Below are positions 1-8,147 of a stretch of 64,000 bases of DNA, piece by piece. This DNA is from Sciscionella sediminilitoris. Its GTDB lineage: Bacteria > Actinomycetota > Actinomycetes > Mycobacteriales > Pseudonocardiaceae. The notes under the pieces are model-generated. The model made no database searches. It saw only the letters and a program-made list of their open reading frames with translations, and was not told the DNA's origin. The stretch covers positions 1 to 64,000 of the forward strand of contig NZ_JALM01000064.1 in NCBI RefSeq assembly GCF_000737195.2, read 5' to 3'. Numbering within the stretch: position 1 is the first letter of the stretch; every line of letters begins with the position of its first letter. A program made the translations under genes and the position numbers.

Positions 1-75
1 GCGCGATTAGCTCAGCGGGAGAGCACTGCCTTCACACGGCAGGGGTCACTGGTTCGATCCCAGTATCGCGCACCA
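1..75 (+). tRNA. tRNA-Val (anticodon CAC)
   Basis: A full cloverleaf is visible. The acceptor stem pairs 1-7 with 65-71 in seven Watson-Crick pairs. The D arm is followed by a CTGCC/GGCAG anticodon stem closing a 7-nt loop TTCACAC, which gives anticodon CAC (reads GTG). The T arm has the loop TTCGATC. The discriminator is A72 and the CCA end is encoded at 73-75. The gene starts at the first base of the window, so its promoter is not visible. Confidence 0.97.
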
Positions 76-85
76 GCTGGTAATC

Positions 86-120
86 GAAGCCCTGTTCCTC
101 TTCACGAGGAGCAGGGCTTC
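86..120 (+). terminator. Hairpin terminator after tRNA-Val
   Basis: A 15-bp stem (86-100 with 106-120, one G-T pair) closes a 5-nt loop TTCAC, starting 10 nt after the tRNA CCA end. There is no T-tract, as is common for high-GC actinobacterial terminators. It probably ends the tRNA transcript. Confidence 0.8.
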
Positions 121-410
121 GGTCATGTACGGGCCACCTTGCGGTCGACGATGCGGGCTGGTGACGCGATGGCCTCCGCGATCGGCCCGTGCACCGGGAC
201 ACCGCTCGCCCTGCTGATGTTTCCGTTGTCGTCGAGCGATTCCCCGATACCGGTATTCGCGGAACCGTTGCCGATGCCGGTCGCGGTGGCCGGCGCGATC
301 GTCAGTCCACTGGCGGCACACCGCATCCGCGGCAACGGGCCGCGACAGCCAGCGGCGTGTTCGCGGTGCTGATCACCGGAACGAGTCTCGTCGCCCGCGC
401 CCGGTAACCG
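121..410. other. Non-coding gap, no gene supported
   Basis: Short open frames exist on both strands, but none has a ribosome binding site, a recognisable domain or a frame that stands out. The region separates the tRNA terminator from the stop of the DapA-like gene on the minus strand. It could hold remnants of a decayed gene, but nothing specific is visible. Confidence 0.5.
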
Positions 411-1292
411 CTATCCGGCGGACCGGGCGCGTTCGAGGGAACGCAGCAGCGTCGCGCTCTCCTGTTCGGTCAGTGCCTGCAACGGTGCCCTCGGCACACC
501 GGCGTCGAGCCCGGTGAGCCGCAGCCCTTCCTTGACCGAGGGCGGCAGTCCGCGACTCACGATCAGATCGAGCAGCTCCCGGATGTCGGCGAAGATGGCG
601 GCGGCACGCTCCTCGCCACCGAGCACCGCTCGGTGGAATTCCTTGATCTGTTCGGGAATCAGGCACGGCGCTGCGGTGCACCATCCGGCCGCACCGGCGT
701 GGAAGGCTTGCAGCGCAAGCGGATTGCTCCCGTTGAAGAACTGCAGGGTGCCCTCGCTGAGCTCACGTAGCCGGTGCATGCGCGCGATATCGCCAGTGGA
801 TTCCTTGACCATCGTGATGTTGGCAACCTCGCGCACCAGTTCCCACAACAACTCCGGCGCCATGTCGACACCGGCCGTCGCCGGGTTGTTGTACACCATG
901 ACCGGGATTTCCACGGCAGCCGCAACGGTTTCCAGGTGCTTCCGGATTTCCCGATCCGTCAGCTTCCAGTACGAGACGGGCAGCACCATGATGGCCGAGG
1001 CACCGAGAGCTTCGGCGGCCCGGGCACGGCGCACGGTTCCGTGGGTGGTGACATCGGAGACCCCGGCCACGGTCGGCAGGGCACCGCGCAGATGCGCGAT
1101 CGTGGCACTCGCGACCTCGATCCATTCCGCGAAATCGAGGTAGGCCGATTCCCCCGTGCTGCCGAGCGGGGCGATCGCATCGGCCCCGCCGGAGACGAGC
1201 CGATCGAGCACTCGCCGCAGCTTCGGGTGAGCGATCGTGCCGTCCGCGGCGAACGGTGTCACGGGATAGGCGACGATACCGGAAATGGTCAT
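411..1292 (-). CDS. Dihydrodipicolinate synthase/N-acetylneuraminate lyase family aldolase
   Basis: A 293-residue TIM-barrel class I aldolase of the DapA family. The phosphate/carboxylate loop GSTGES lies at residues 44-49, the catalytic-type Tyr at about 134 in VMVYNNP, and the Schiff-base Lys at about 163 in TMVKESTGD. The family condenses or cleaves pyruvate with an aldehyde, and the substrate cannot be told from sequence. The ATG at 1292 was chosen because AGGAG lies 7 nt upstream, although an in-frame start exists further up. It follows the class II aldolase-like gene by 31 nt on the same strand, so the two probably form an operon under the divergent XRE-cupin regulator. It is unlikely to be the lysine-biosynthetic DapA, since no lysine genes are nearby. 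Confidence 0.85.
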   Translation of the reverse strand: MTISGIVAYPVTPFAADGTIAHPKLRRVLDRLVSGGADAIAPLGSTGESAYLDFAEWIEVASATIAHLRGALPTVAGVSDVTTHGTVRRARAAEALGASAIMVLPVSYWKLTDREIRKHLETVAAAVEIPVMVYNNPATAGVDMAPELLWELVREVANITMVKESTGDIARMHRLRELSEGTLQFFNGSNPLALQAFHAGAAGWCTAAPCLIPEQIKEFHRAVLGGEERAAAIFADIRELLDLIVSRGLPPSVKEGLRLTGLDAGVPRAPLQALTEQESATLLRSLERARSAG

Positions 1293-1323
1293 ACGGCTGC
1301 TCCTGGCGAAAAAGGGTCGGTGA

Positions 1324-2100
1324 CTAGATGACATCCGGGTGTCCGCGCAGCGCGCGGCGCGCGTAGTACTGGAAATTCGCCCGGCTGCGCCGTGGTGACA
1401 GCGTCCAGTCGTGCGCTTCCCGCGCCAGCCTCGGCGGCAGCGGCTTGATCTCCCCCGCCCCCATGGCCAGCAGCTGCAGCCGCGCGCCGCGTTCGATCAG
1501 GTGCGCGAGCGAACAGGCCTCTTCGATGCTCTCGCCGACAACGAGCTGACCGTGGTGCGCCAGCAGGATCGCGCGTTTGTCGCCGAGTGCCGCGGAGATG
1601 ATCTCCCCTTCCTCGTTGCCGACCGGAACACCGGGCCAGTCCGGAAGGAACGCGCAATCGTCGTAGAGCGGCGCGATGTCCATCTGGGACACTTGCAGCG
1701 GTACTTCGAGCATCGAGAGCGCCGCGGCGTGCAGTGGATGCGTGTGCACGATGCACCGCACATCCGGGCGGGCGCGGTAGATCCAGCTGTGGAACCGGTT
1801 GGCGGGATTGGCCATGCCCGATCCCTCGAGCACGGTGAGGTCCTCGTCGACCAGCAGCAGGTTCTCGCTGGTGATCTCGTCGAACCCGAGGCCGAGGCGC
1901 TGGGTCAGAAAGGTTCCCGGGGTTTCACCGCGAACCGAGATCTGCCCGGCCAGCCCCGAATCGTGACCGGCGTCGGACAACGCCCGGCAGGTCAGTGCGA
2001 TCTTCTCCCGATCGGTCCACTCCTGGGACTCGAGCTCGGTCCGCATCGCGTTGTCCGCGGTCTCCATCAGCTCCTGTTTGCCCAGACCCATGCTCGTCAT
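1324..2100 (-). CDS. Class II aldolase/adducin family protein
   Basis: A 258-residue protein of the L-fuculose-phosphate aldolase/adducin fold, probably cytosolic and Zn-dependent. Zinc-ligand histidines are visible as IVHTHPLH (His 119 and 121) and LLAHHGQ (about 182). At the place where fuculose-phosphate aldolase has its acidic residue before the xRFH element, this protein reads PANRFH, so the catalytic Glu appears to be Ala. The reaction may therefore differ from a classical retro-aldol. The start at 2100 follows GAGAGGAG. It is the first gene of a two-gene operon with the DapA-like aldolase and reads away from the XRE-cupin gene. Its substrate is unknown. Confidence 0.83.
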   Translation of the reverse strand: MTSMGLGKQELMETADNAMRTELESQEWTDREKIALTCRALSDAGHDSGLAGQISVRGETPGTFLTQRLGLGFDEITSENLLLVDEDLTVLEGSGMANPANRFHSWIYRARPDVRCIVHTHPLHAAALSMLEVPLQVSQMDIAPLYDDCAFLPDWPGVPVGNEEGEIISAALGDKRAILLAHHGQLVVGESIEEACSLAHLIERGARLQLLAMGAGEIKPLPPRLAREAHDWTLSPRRSRANFQYYARRALRGHPDVI

Positions 2101-2131
2101 CGCCGGACTCCTCTCTCGCAGGGTGATCCCT

Positions 2132-2168
2132 ACCGTAGGACACAAGTTTCCTATTGGCAACTAGTGTC
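2132..2168 (-). promoter_or_regulatory. Promoter of the aldolase operon with an embedded inverted repeat
   Basis: On the minus strand, -35 TTGCCA (2155-2160), a 17-nt spacer and -10 TACGGT (2132-2137) precede the class II aldolase-like gene. A 30-bp inverted repeat, GACACAAGTT (2139-2148) against AACTAGTGTC (2159-2168), matches in 9 of 10 pairs and covers the spacer and the -35 box. It lies between the aldolase-like gene and the divergent XRE-cupin gene. It is the natural candidate operator for that regulator, probably for repression. Confidence 0.65.
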
Positions 2169-2232
2169 TTTTGTGAGGTCAACAGGCGATGCAGTACCGT
2201 TCGGAAGCCGAGGCAGGCGGGAGGACGACACG

Positions 2233-2787
2233 ATGACGGCGGCGATCCGCGTACACCGGCTCGAGAGCGGGATGACACTCGACCAGCTCGCCGCGGCGGC
2301 CGGGGTCACCAAGAGCTACCTGTCGAAGATCGAGCGCGGGATCAGTTCCCCCTCGATCGCGATCGCGATGCGCATCGCCGAAGCCTTACAGGTCGACGCG
2401 GCGGAGATCTTCGCCGCGCCCGAGGAGAGCACCGAGGCGATGGTGGTCGAGCGCGGCGAGGGCCGGACCACCGTGCCCGCCACGGCCGGCGCACCGGTCT
2501 ATTCGGCGATCGCCGCCTCGCTTCCCGGTAAGCACATGCATCCGTTCCGGGTGCACCCCACCGAGGATGAGGACGGCCCGCTCGTCCAGCACGCGGGGCA
2601 GGAGTTCCTCTACGTCGTCACCGGCACGGTCGAGGTCACGGTGGACGGCGAGACCAGCAGGCTCGGTCCCGGGGACACCGCGTATTTCGACGCGACCCGG
2701 CGGCACCGGCTGCGTTCGCTCTCCCCCGGCGCGGAGCGTGCCTCGGTGCTGCTGGTCACCACGATCGACCGGCACCCACCGGACTAG
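2233..2787 (+). CDS. XRE-family regulator with C-terminal cupin domain
   Basis: A 184-residue regulator. An N-terminal helix-turn-helix of the XRE/HTH_3 type lies at about residues 5-58 (TLDQLAAAAGVTKSYLSKIERG). A C-terminal cupin sensor domain lies at about 105-175, with the core FLYVVTGTVEVTVDG followed by LGPGDTAYFDATRRH. Cupin-XRE proteins usually repress a neighbouring catabolic operon and respond to a small ligand. The ATG follows GGGAGG. The gene is divergent from the class II aldolase-like/DapA-like operon, and the 30-bp inverted repeat between them is its likely site. Ligand unknown. Confidence 0.9.
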   Translation: MTAAIRVHRLESGMTLDQLAAAAGVTKSYLSKIERGISSPSIAIAMRIAEALQVDAAEIFAAPEESTEAMVVERGEGRTTVPATAGAPVYSAIAASLPGKHMHPFRVHPTEDEDGPLVQHAGQEFLYVVTGTVEVTVDGETSRLGPGDTAYFDATRRHRLRSLSPGAERASVLLVTTIDRHPPD

Positions 2788-2798
2788 ACGGCCGCGGT

Positions 2799-3542
2799 TC
2801 AGGTGCGCGCGCCGAGGGTCCGGGAGATCGCCAGTGCGGCGGTGCGCACGGCGGGGGTCATCCGGCGCAGATCGAGCCGCCCGGAGAGTCCGGAAACGGA
2901 GATGGCGCCCGCGACGGTCTGGTCGGTGTTGAGAATGGGACTGGCCGCGCACACGATCCCGGCCCCGGATTCCTCGTAGTCGTTGGCGACGCCGTTGGCT
3001 CGTGCGGTACGCAGCTGCCTGGTGAGCATGGCGGGATCGGTGATGGTGCGTTCGGCGACCCGGCGCAGTCCCCGATGCAGCACCTCGTCGAGCACCTGCT
3101 GCGGGGAGAACGCGAGCATCGCCTTGCCCACTCCGGTGGCGTGCGCGGGAAGCCGGCCACCGGTGCGCGAGGGAAGCGGGGGCGCGTCGGGATTGTGGAA
3201 GATCTCGAGATAGACGACATCGGTGCCGTCGAGCACGGCGAGGTGCACGGTCTGCCGGGTGGCGGCACGCAGATCGGCCATGTACGGCAGCGCGGCCTCG
3301 CGAAGACCGAGCTTGCGCGGCACCCGCTCGCCGAGTTCGAACAGCCGCAGGCCGAGGGTGAACCGGACACCGGAACGCTCGAGCACACCGTGTTCGAGCA
3401 GGGTTCCGGCCATCCGGTGCACCGTCGACTTGGCGAGTCCGGTCCGCCGCGCGAGCTCGGAGACGCTCAGCACCCGGTCGGTGTCGAAAGCGCTCAGAAT
3501 GAGCATCATGCGGTCGATGACCGCGTTCGGCGGCTCGGTCAT
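2799..3542 (-). CDS. IclR-family transcriptional regulator
   Basis: A 247-residue IclR protein. The winged HTH is at about residues 20-60 (SVSELARRTGLAKSTVHRM), followed by the IclR effector domain with HATGVGKAMLA and a late GIVCAASPI segment typical of the family. It lies 22 nt downstream of mhpE on the same strand, at the end of the meta-cleavage operon. IclR proteins often control such aromatic-degradation genes. An IclR-like palindrome lies just upstream of the operon promoter at 6354-6374, so autoregulation with the operon is likely. The effector is probably an aromatic acid or pathway intermediate (inference). Confidence 0.92.
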   Translation of the reverse strand: MTEPPNAVIDRMMLILSAFDTDRVLSVSELARRTGLAKSTVHRMAGTLLEHGVLERSGVRFTLGLRLFELGERVPRKLGLREAALPYMADLRAATRQTVHLAVLDGTDVVYLEIFHNPDAPPLPSRTGGRLPAHATGVGKAMLAFSPQQVLDEVLHRGLRRVAERTITDPAMLTRQLRTARANGVANDYEESGAGIVCAASPILNTDQTVAGAISVSGLSGRLDLRRMTPAVRTAALAISRTLGART

Positions 3543-3564
3543 GCGGCGATGGTACGTGCCGCCG

Positions 3565-4596
3565 CTACGCCGAGCCCGCCTTGACATCCGAGGACTGGGC
3601 AGCGAGCTGGATGGCGATGTCGATGATCATGTCCTCCTGGCCGCCGACATAGCCGTGCTCGCCGACCTTGCGCAGGATCTCGTGGCTGGGCACCCCGTAG
3701 CGCGCGGCGGCCCGTTCGGCGTGCAGCAGGAAGCTGGAGTACACCCCGGAATGCCCTTGCACGATGGAACTGCGATCGGCCCACGGCAACCGGGTGATGA
3801 ACGGCAGCGCCACATCCGCGGCGGCGCCGAGGGTCTCGGTCAGGTTGAGCCCGGTGTCCACGCCCATCCGGTCGAACGCGGCCACCAGCACCTCGGTCGG
3901 CGAGTTTCCCGCGCCCGCGCCGAGCGCGCACAGGGTGCCGTCGATCTGGCGCGCTCCCGCCTGGTAGGCGGCCAGCGAATTGGCCACCCCGAGCGAGAGG
4001 TTCTGGTGCCCGTGCAGGCCGACCTGCGCGTCCTCGCCCAGTTCGGCGACCAGTGCTTCCACCCGGGCCCGCGCGTCGTCGGGAAGCAGCGCGCCCGCCG
4101 AGTCGACCACGTACACGCACTGGCATCCGGCATCGGCCATGATGCGCGCCTGCTTGGCGAGCTCTTCCGGGCCGATCCGGTGCGAGAGCATCAGGAAACC
4201 GACCGTCTCCATGCCGAGATCGCGTGCCGCGCCGAAGTGCTGGATCGACACATCGGCCTCGGTGCAGTGCGTGGCGATCCGCGCGACCCGAGCGCCGATA
4301 TCGTGCGCCTGCTTCAGATCGGTGATGGTGCCGACCCCGGGAAGCAACAGTACCGCGATCCGCGCGCGGGTGGCCTCCTCGGCGGCGGCCCGGATCAGGG
4401 TGAGCTCATCGGTTCCGGAGAAGCCGTAGTTGAAGCTGGACCCGCCGAGCCCGTCGCCGTGGGTGACCTCGATGACCTGGACCCCGGCGCGATCGAGCAC
4501 GCCGACCACATCCCGGACCTGCTGCTCGGTGAACTGGTGCGCCATGGCATGGCTGCCGTCGCGCAGGGTGGTGTCGGTGATCCGGAGATCGGTCAT
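3565..4596 (-). CDS. mhpE: 4-hydroxy-2-oxovalerate aldolase
   Basis: A 343-residue DRE-TIM-barrel aldolase that splits 4-hydroxy-2-oxo acids into pyruvate and acetaldehyde or propionaldehyde. The N-terminal motif [17 protein letters not shown] carries the metal-binding Asp and catalytic residues, and HGHQN at about residue 205 supplies the paired metal-ligand histidines. The start ATG overlaps the stop of mhpF by 4 nt (ATGA), so translation is coupled. In this family the aldolase forms a channelling complex with the acylating dehydrogenase encoded just upstream. The closest named families are MhpE, BphI and the steroid-pathway enzyme HsaF. No steroid genes are nearby, so the upstream substrate is open. 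Confidence 0.93.
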   Translation of the reverse strand: MTDLRITDTTLRDGSHAMAHQFTEQQVRDVVGVLDRAGVQVIEVTHGDGLGGSSFNYGFSGTDELTLIRAAAEEATRARIAVLLLPGVGTITDLKQAHDIGARVARIATHCTEADVSIQHFGAARDLGMETVGFLMLSHRIGPEELAKQARIMADAGCQCVYVVDSAGALLPDDARARVEALVAELGEDAQVGLHGHQNLSLGVANSLAAYQAGARQIDGTLCALGAGAGNSPTEVLVAAFDRMGVDTGLNLTETLGAAADVALPFITRLPWADRSSIVQGHSGVYSSFLLHAERAAARYGVPSHEILRKVGEHGYVGGQEDMIIDIAIQLAAQSSDVKAGSA

Positions 4597-5501
4597 GCCA
4601 CGCCCTCCTTGCTGATGATGTGCTCGGCGAGCAGTTCCCCGGTGCGCGCGGCCGCCGCGGTCATGATGTCCAGGTTGCCCGCCCATTCCGGCAGATAATC
4701 GCCGTTCCCGCGCACCTCGAGGAACACCGCGACCCGTGCCTTGCCGCCCCAGTCGGCGCGCGGCTCGTCGAACTGCGGGTCCGCCTTGAGCCGGTAACCG
4801 GGCACATAACGGCGCACCTCCTCGATCATCCGGTGGATCGAGTCGGTGATGGCATCGGTGTCCGCGTCCGGATCGATCGCGCAGAACACGGTGTCCCGCA
4901 TGATCATCGGCGGGTCGACCGGGTTGAGCACGATGATCGCCTTGCCCTTGTCCGCCCCGCCGACGGTCTCGATACCGTTCGCGGTCGTCTCGGTGAACTC
5001 GTCGATGTTCGCGCGCGTTCCCGGACCGGCCGAGCGCGAGGCGATCGAGGCGACGATCTCGGCGTAGGAAACCGGGGTGACCCGGGAAACCGCGTGCACC
5101 ATGGGAATCGTGGCCTGCCCGCCGCAGGTGATCATGTTGACGTTCGGCGCTTCGAGGTGCTGACCGAGATTGACCGGCGGGCAGGCGAACGGCCCGACCG
5201 CGGCCGGGGTGAGGTCCACGGCCCGGATTCCCGCGTCGGCGTAGCGCACGGCGTTGGCCGCGTGCGCCCGCGCCGAGGTCGACTCGAACACCAGATCAGG
5301 CAGTTCCGCCTGGGACAGCAGCCAGTCGACCCCCTCGGCCGAGGCCTCGATGCCGAGTTCCCGCGCGCGGGCGAGTCCATCGGATTCCGGGTCGACCCCG
5401 ACCATCGCGGACACCTCGACCAGTTCGCTGCGCCGGAGTTTGGCGAGCAGGTCGGTGCCGATGTTGCCGGGACCGACGATCGCCGCTTTCGCCTTCGTCA
5501 T
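4593..5501 (-). CDS. mhpF: Acetaldehyde dehydrogenase (acylating)
   Basis: A 302-residue enzyme that oxidises acetaldehyde or propionaldehyde to the acyl-CoA with NAD+ and CoA. The Rossmann motif [11 protein letters not shown] is at residues 8-18 and the catalytic Cys is near 126 in [12 protein letters not shown]. Length and motifs fit MhpF/BphJ/HsaG. It overlaps mhpD upstream and mhpE downstream by 4 nt each (ATGA at both junctions). The three therefore form one tightly coupled operon ending the meta-cleavage route. The frame stays open upstream into mhpD, but the ATG at 5501 is the biological start. Confidence 0.93.
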   Translation of the reverse strand: MTKAKAAIVGPGNIGTDLLAKLRRSELVEVSAMVGVDPESDGLARARELGIEASAEGVDWLLSQAELPDLVFESTSARAHAANAVRYADAGIRAVDLTPAAVGPFACPPVNLGQHLEAPNVNMITCGGQATIPMVHAVSRVTPVSYAEIVASIASRSAGPGTRANIDEFTETTANGIETVGGADKGKAIIVLNPVDPPMIMRDTVFCAIDPDADTDAITDSIHRMIEEVRRYVPGYRLKADPQFDEPRADWGGKARVAVFLEVRGNGDYLPEWAGNLDIMTAAAARTGELLAEHIISKEGVA

Positions 5502-6292
5502 ACGTCCTCCTGTTTGCCGAATACCGCCGTGACACTGCCGAGCCCGGCGAACTCCGCGGTCACCGATTCGCCGGGAGCGACCGGATGCGCGGCGGTGAGC
5601 GAGCCGGGGAGCACCACGTGCCCCTCGGCCAAGGTGATGCCGAGTGGCCCGACGGTGTTCGCCAGCCACACCAAGGAATTCAGCGGTGAACCGAGCACGG
5701 CCGCGCCCGCTCCGGTGTCGATGACCTCGCCGCCCTTGCGCAGCACGCAGCCGGTCAGCCGGATGTCCACATCGGACGGATCGAGGAACCTGCTGCCCAG
5801 CACCAGGCCACCGGAGGAGGCGTTGTCCGCGATCGTGTCCGGAAGGGCGATCCGCCAGTCCTTGATCCGCGAATCGATGATCTCCAGCGCGGGAACCACA
5901 TAGCGCACCGCGGCCGCCGCCTCCGCCGCGGTGACCCCGGGACCGCGCAGCGGCGCACCGAGCACGAAGCCGATCTCCGGTTCCACCTTGGGCTGCAGGT
6001 AGCGCGCCGCGTCGATCGGCAGACCCTCGAGGTGGAACATCGATTCCATCAGGTGCCCGTAGTCCGGCTGGTTCACGCCGAGCTGGCGCTGCATCGCCGC
6101 CGAACTCAGGCCGACCTTGTGCCCGCGCACCACATCGCCCTCGGCCACCCACTGGCGTACCTGTTCGAGCTGGATCCGGTACGAGTCGGTGACCTCGAGC
6201 CCGGGATATCGCTGGATGAGCGGGTCGATCGGTCCCTCGCGGTAGGCGGCGAGCAGTTCCCGCGCCACAGCCTGCCGCTGCTGTTCCTGCAT
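5498..6292 (-). CDS. mhpD: 2-keto-4-pentenoate hydratase
   Basis: A 264-residue hydratase of the fumarylacetoacetase-like fold that hydrates 2-hydroxypenta-2,4-dienoate to 4-hydroxy-2-oxovalerate. Visible family features are [12 protein letters not shown], the metal-binding acidic segment [11 protein letters not shown] and the ALEIIDSRI block. It is the first gene of the mhpD-mhpF-mhpE operon. Its promoter (-35 TTGTCC, -10 TAGCGT) and a near-perfect palindrome for an IclR regulator lie immediately upstream. No ring-cleavage dioxygenase or hydrolase is in the window, so the upper pathway must be elsewhere. The amidohydrolase upstream could feed it, but that is speculative. Confidence 0.92.
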   Translation of the reverse strand: MQEQQRQAVARELLAAYREGPIDPLIQRYPGLEVTDSYRIQLEQVRQWVAEGDVVRGHKVGLSSAAMQRQLGVNQPDYGHLMESMFHLEGLPIDAARYLQPKVEPEIGFVLGAPLRGPGVTAAEAAAAVRYVVPALEIIDSRIKDWRIALPDTIADNASSGGLVLGSRFLDPSDVDIRLTGCVLRKGGEVIDTGAGAAVLGSPLNSLVWLANTVGPLGITLAEGHVVLPGSLTAAHPVAPGESVTAEFAGLGSVTAVFGKQEDV

Positions 6293-6319
6293 GCAACACC
6301 TCGTCTCTTCGCTGGCCCC

Positions 6320-6374
6320 GACGCTAGGCGCGGTGCCGGAACGGGACAAGGGGCGTGTGCCACTGAGTGGGACA
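6320..6374 (-). promoter_or_regulatory. mhpDFE promoter with IclR-type operator
   Basis: On the minus strand, -35 TTGTCC (6343-6348), a 17-nt spacer and -10 TAGCGT (6320-6325) drive mhpD. A palindrome with arms GTGTGCCACT (6354-6363) and AGTGGGACAC (6365-6374) around one central base has a single mismatch. It begins 5 nt upstream of the -35 box. A position upstream of -35 fits an activator better than a repressor. Confidence 0.7.
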
Positions 6375-6376
6375 CT

Positions 6377-7522
6377 TCAGCGGTCGTAGATCCGCTGGGC
6401 GTTCTCCGCGCCGATCATCCGCGCCACCCGGAGCGCGTCCGCGCGCGACCAGGAACCCTCGGTGACGAACCCGCCGAGCACCCGGCGCATCGCCCGCCGC
6501 CACAGCAAGGCACCCAGATAGTGCAGCTCCGCGGGCCCGAACGCGTCCGAGGAGAACAGCAGCTTGCCGAACGGGGCCAGTTCGAGCGATTCGGCGAGCA
6601 CGGTCGCGGCGCGCGCACCGAGATGGGTCAGCGCGAGCCCGGTGTCCAGGTACACGTGCGGATAGACCTGGGCGAGAAATCCCGCGTTGCGGTGGAAGGG
6701 ATAACAGTGCAGCAGCACCACATCCACCCGGTACCGCTCGATCCGCTCCAGCCAGTCGGTCAGCAACGCCGGATCACAGCGTCGCAGCCGCAGGTCCGGA
6801 TCGCCGAACCCGGTGTGCAGTTGCAGCGGAAGGCCCCGCTCGACCCCGCACCACAGCAGAAAGCGCAGCAGCACCGGATCCGCGAGGCGCGCCGTGCCGC
6901 CGTTGTCCCGGGCGCGCAACCAGTTCCCGGCCGCGCGCACCACCTCGTGCCCGGCGGGTGGATCGGGGTCGAAGGCGAGCCCGTGCCGGTAGGCGATGAT
7001 GCTCTTGAGTCCGGCCGCGGCGGCGCTGCGTTCGGCGAGCAGTTCCGGGAACCGGCGGGCGAAGGCCGCGGCCCCGATCCCGTCCGCGGCCAATCCTTCG
7101 GCGAAGCTCTCCAACCGCAGGATCTCCCCCGCCCGCGCTCCGCTGGCCGCGGCCATCGCGGACGGCCCGAGCACCGGAGCACCGAGGATCCCGGTGTCCA
7201 CCAGGAACCGGCCGATCCCGCTCGCGGTGAGCAGTCGCCGGTTGACCTCCTCGGTACCGAGCGCGGCGCGGCGGGCGCAGTACGGCCCCGGCCCGGTGTG
7301 CGGCTCGAGCCCGAGCACCGGGGCACACCACCGGCGCACCGCGAACCCGAGCTGCGAGTCGAACCGGCTCGTGCCGACCGCGGCCGGCCGGTCGGACTCG
7401 GTGAGGAAGGACTCGAACCCGGACCGATCCGCCGGTTCCGCGAGCGCCCCGTGTACGTGGTGGTCCACCAGGCGTAGTTCCTCGATCTCCGCGAGTGCCA
7501 AAGCCTCCACACCGGCCTCCAC
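6377..7522 (-). CDS. Amidohydrolase family protein
   Basis: A 381-residue metal-dependent hydrolase with a TIM-barrel. Metal-site elements are VDHHVHG near the N-terminus, LQLHTGFGDP, VVLLHCYPFH and the late Asp in LLFSSDAFGPAELHY. The combination resembles amidohydrolases related to the N-terminal half of FluG-type proteins. The GTG at 7522 is preferred because GGGAGG lies 5 nt before it. It precedes the mhpDFE operon by 84 nt on the same strand, but that gap holds the operon's own promoter. The substrate is unknown. An amide, ester or carboxylate (decarboxylating) reaction is possible in this superfamily. Confidence 0.85.
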   Translation of the reverse strand: MEAGVEALALAEIEELRLVDHHVHGALAEPADRSGFESFLTESDRPAAVGTSRFDSQLGFAVRRWCAPVLGLEPHTGPGPYCARRAALGTEEVNRRLLTASGIGRFLVDTGILGAPVLGPSAMAAASGARAGEILRLESFAEGLAADGIGAAAFARRFPELLAERSAAAAGLKSIIAYRHGLAFDPDPPAGHEVVRAAGNWLRARDNGGTARLADPVLLRFLLWCGVERGLPLQLHTGFGDPDLRLRRCDPALLTDWLERIERYRVDVVLLHCYPFHRNAGFLAQVYPHVYLDTGLALTHLGARAATVLAESLELAPFGKLLFSSDAFGPAELHYLGALLWRRAMRRVLGGFVTEGSWSRADALRVARMIGAENAQRIYDR

Positions 7523-7604
7523 GATGACCTCCCTTTCGCGTACCCGGCCACGGTAGCGCCGTAAACTCCCGCCGAGCAGTGATCGGCAGACGGGAGCAGG
7601 GCCA

Positions 7605-8081
7605 GTGACCGAACGGGAAGTGCTCACCTGGGAGCGATTCGGTGTCGCAACACGTGAGCTGGCGACGATGGTCGCCGAGGACGGGTTCCGGCCCGATCTG
7701 ATACTCGCCATCGCACGCGGTGGACTGTTCGCCGCGGGAGCGCTCGGTTACGACCTCGAGGTGAAGAACCTGCACGTGATGAACGTGGAGTTCTACACCG
7801 GCGTGGACAAGCGCCTGGACATGCCGGTGATGCTGCCACCGGTGCCGAACGCGGTCGATCTGACGAGCAAGCGGGTGCTCGTGGCCGATGACGTCGCGGA
7901 CACCGGGGCCACCCTGAAGCTGGTGCGCGATTTCTGCGCCGAGCACGTCCTCGAGGTGCGCTGCGCCGTGGTCTACGAGAAGCCGCGCTCCTCGGTGCAG
8001 TGCGAGTACGTCTGGCACCGCACCGATCGCTGGATCGATTTTCCCTGGTCGAGCCAGCCTCCGGTGGTCCCCCGCGACTGA
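7605..8081 (+). CDS. Phosphoribosyltransferase domain protein
   Basis: A 158-residue type I phosphoribosyltransferase. The PRPP-binding loop is VLVADDVADTGATL at about residues 90-103. The N-terminal half has the DLILAIARGGLFAAG block that precedes the flexible loop. It resembles the short xanthine/hypoxanthine PRTase-like proteins of actinobacteria, and the base specificity cannot be assigned. The start is GTG at 7605 after GGAGCAGGGCCA. It reads divergently from the amidohydrolase. The GMC oxidoreductase follows 66 nt later on the same strand. Confidence 0.88.
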   Translation: MTEREVLTWERFGVATRELATMVAEDGFRPDLILAIARGGLFAAGALGYDLEVKNLHVMNVEFYTGVDKRLDMPVMLPPVPNAVDLTSKRVLVADDVADTGATLKLVRDFCAEHVLEVRCAVVYEKPRSSVQCEYVWHRTDRWIDFPWSSQPPVVPRD

Positions 8082-8147
8082 GCAGGTTCTCGCGTTCGGC
8101 CCGGTTTCGGTACAGGATGGAGGCCCTGGACAACAAAGGAGTCGCGC

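Noticed and set aside
46-321. Minus-strand open frame that ends on the tRNA (peptide ending ILGSNQ)
   Set aside because: The end of this frame is the reverse complement of tRNA-Val, a common false protein. There is no ribosome binding site.
139-372. Plus-strand frame of 77 codons in the gap after the tRNA
   Set aside because: No ribosome binding site and no recognisable domain. Its hydrophobic look comes from GC-rich codon use. It is possibly a decayed gene, but nothing is firm enough to annotate.
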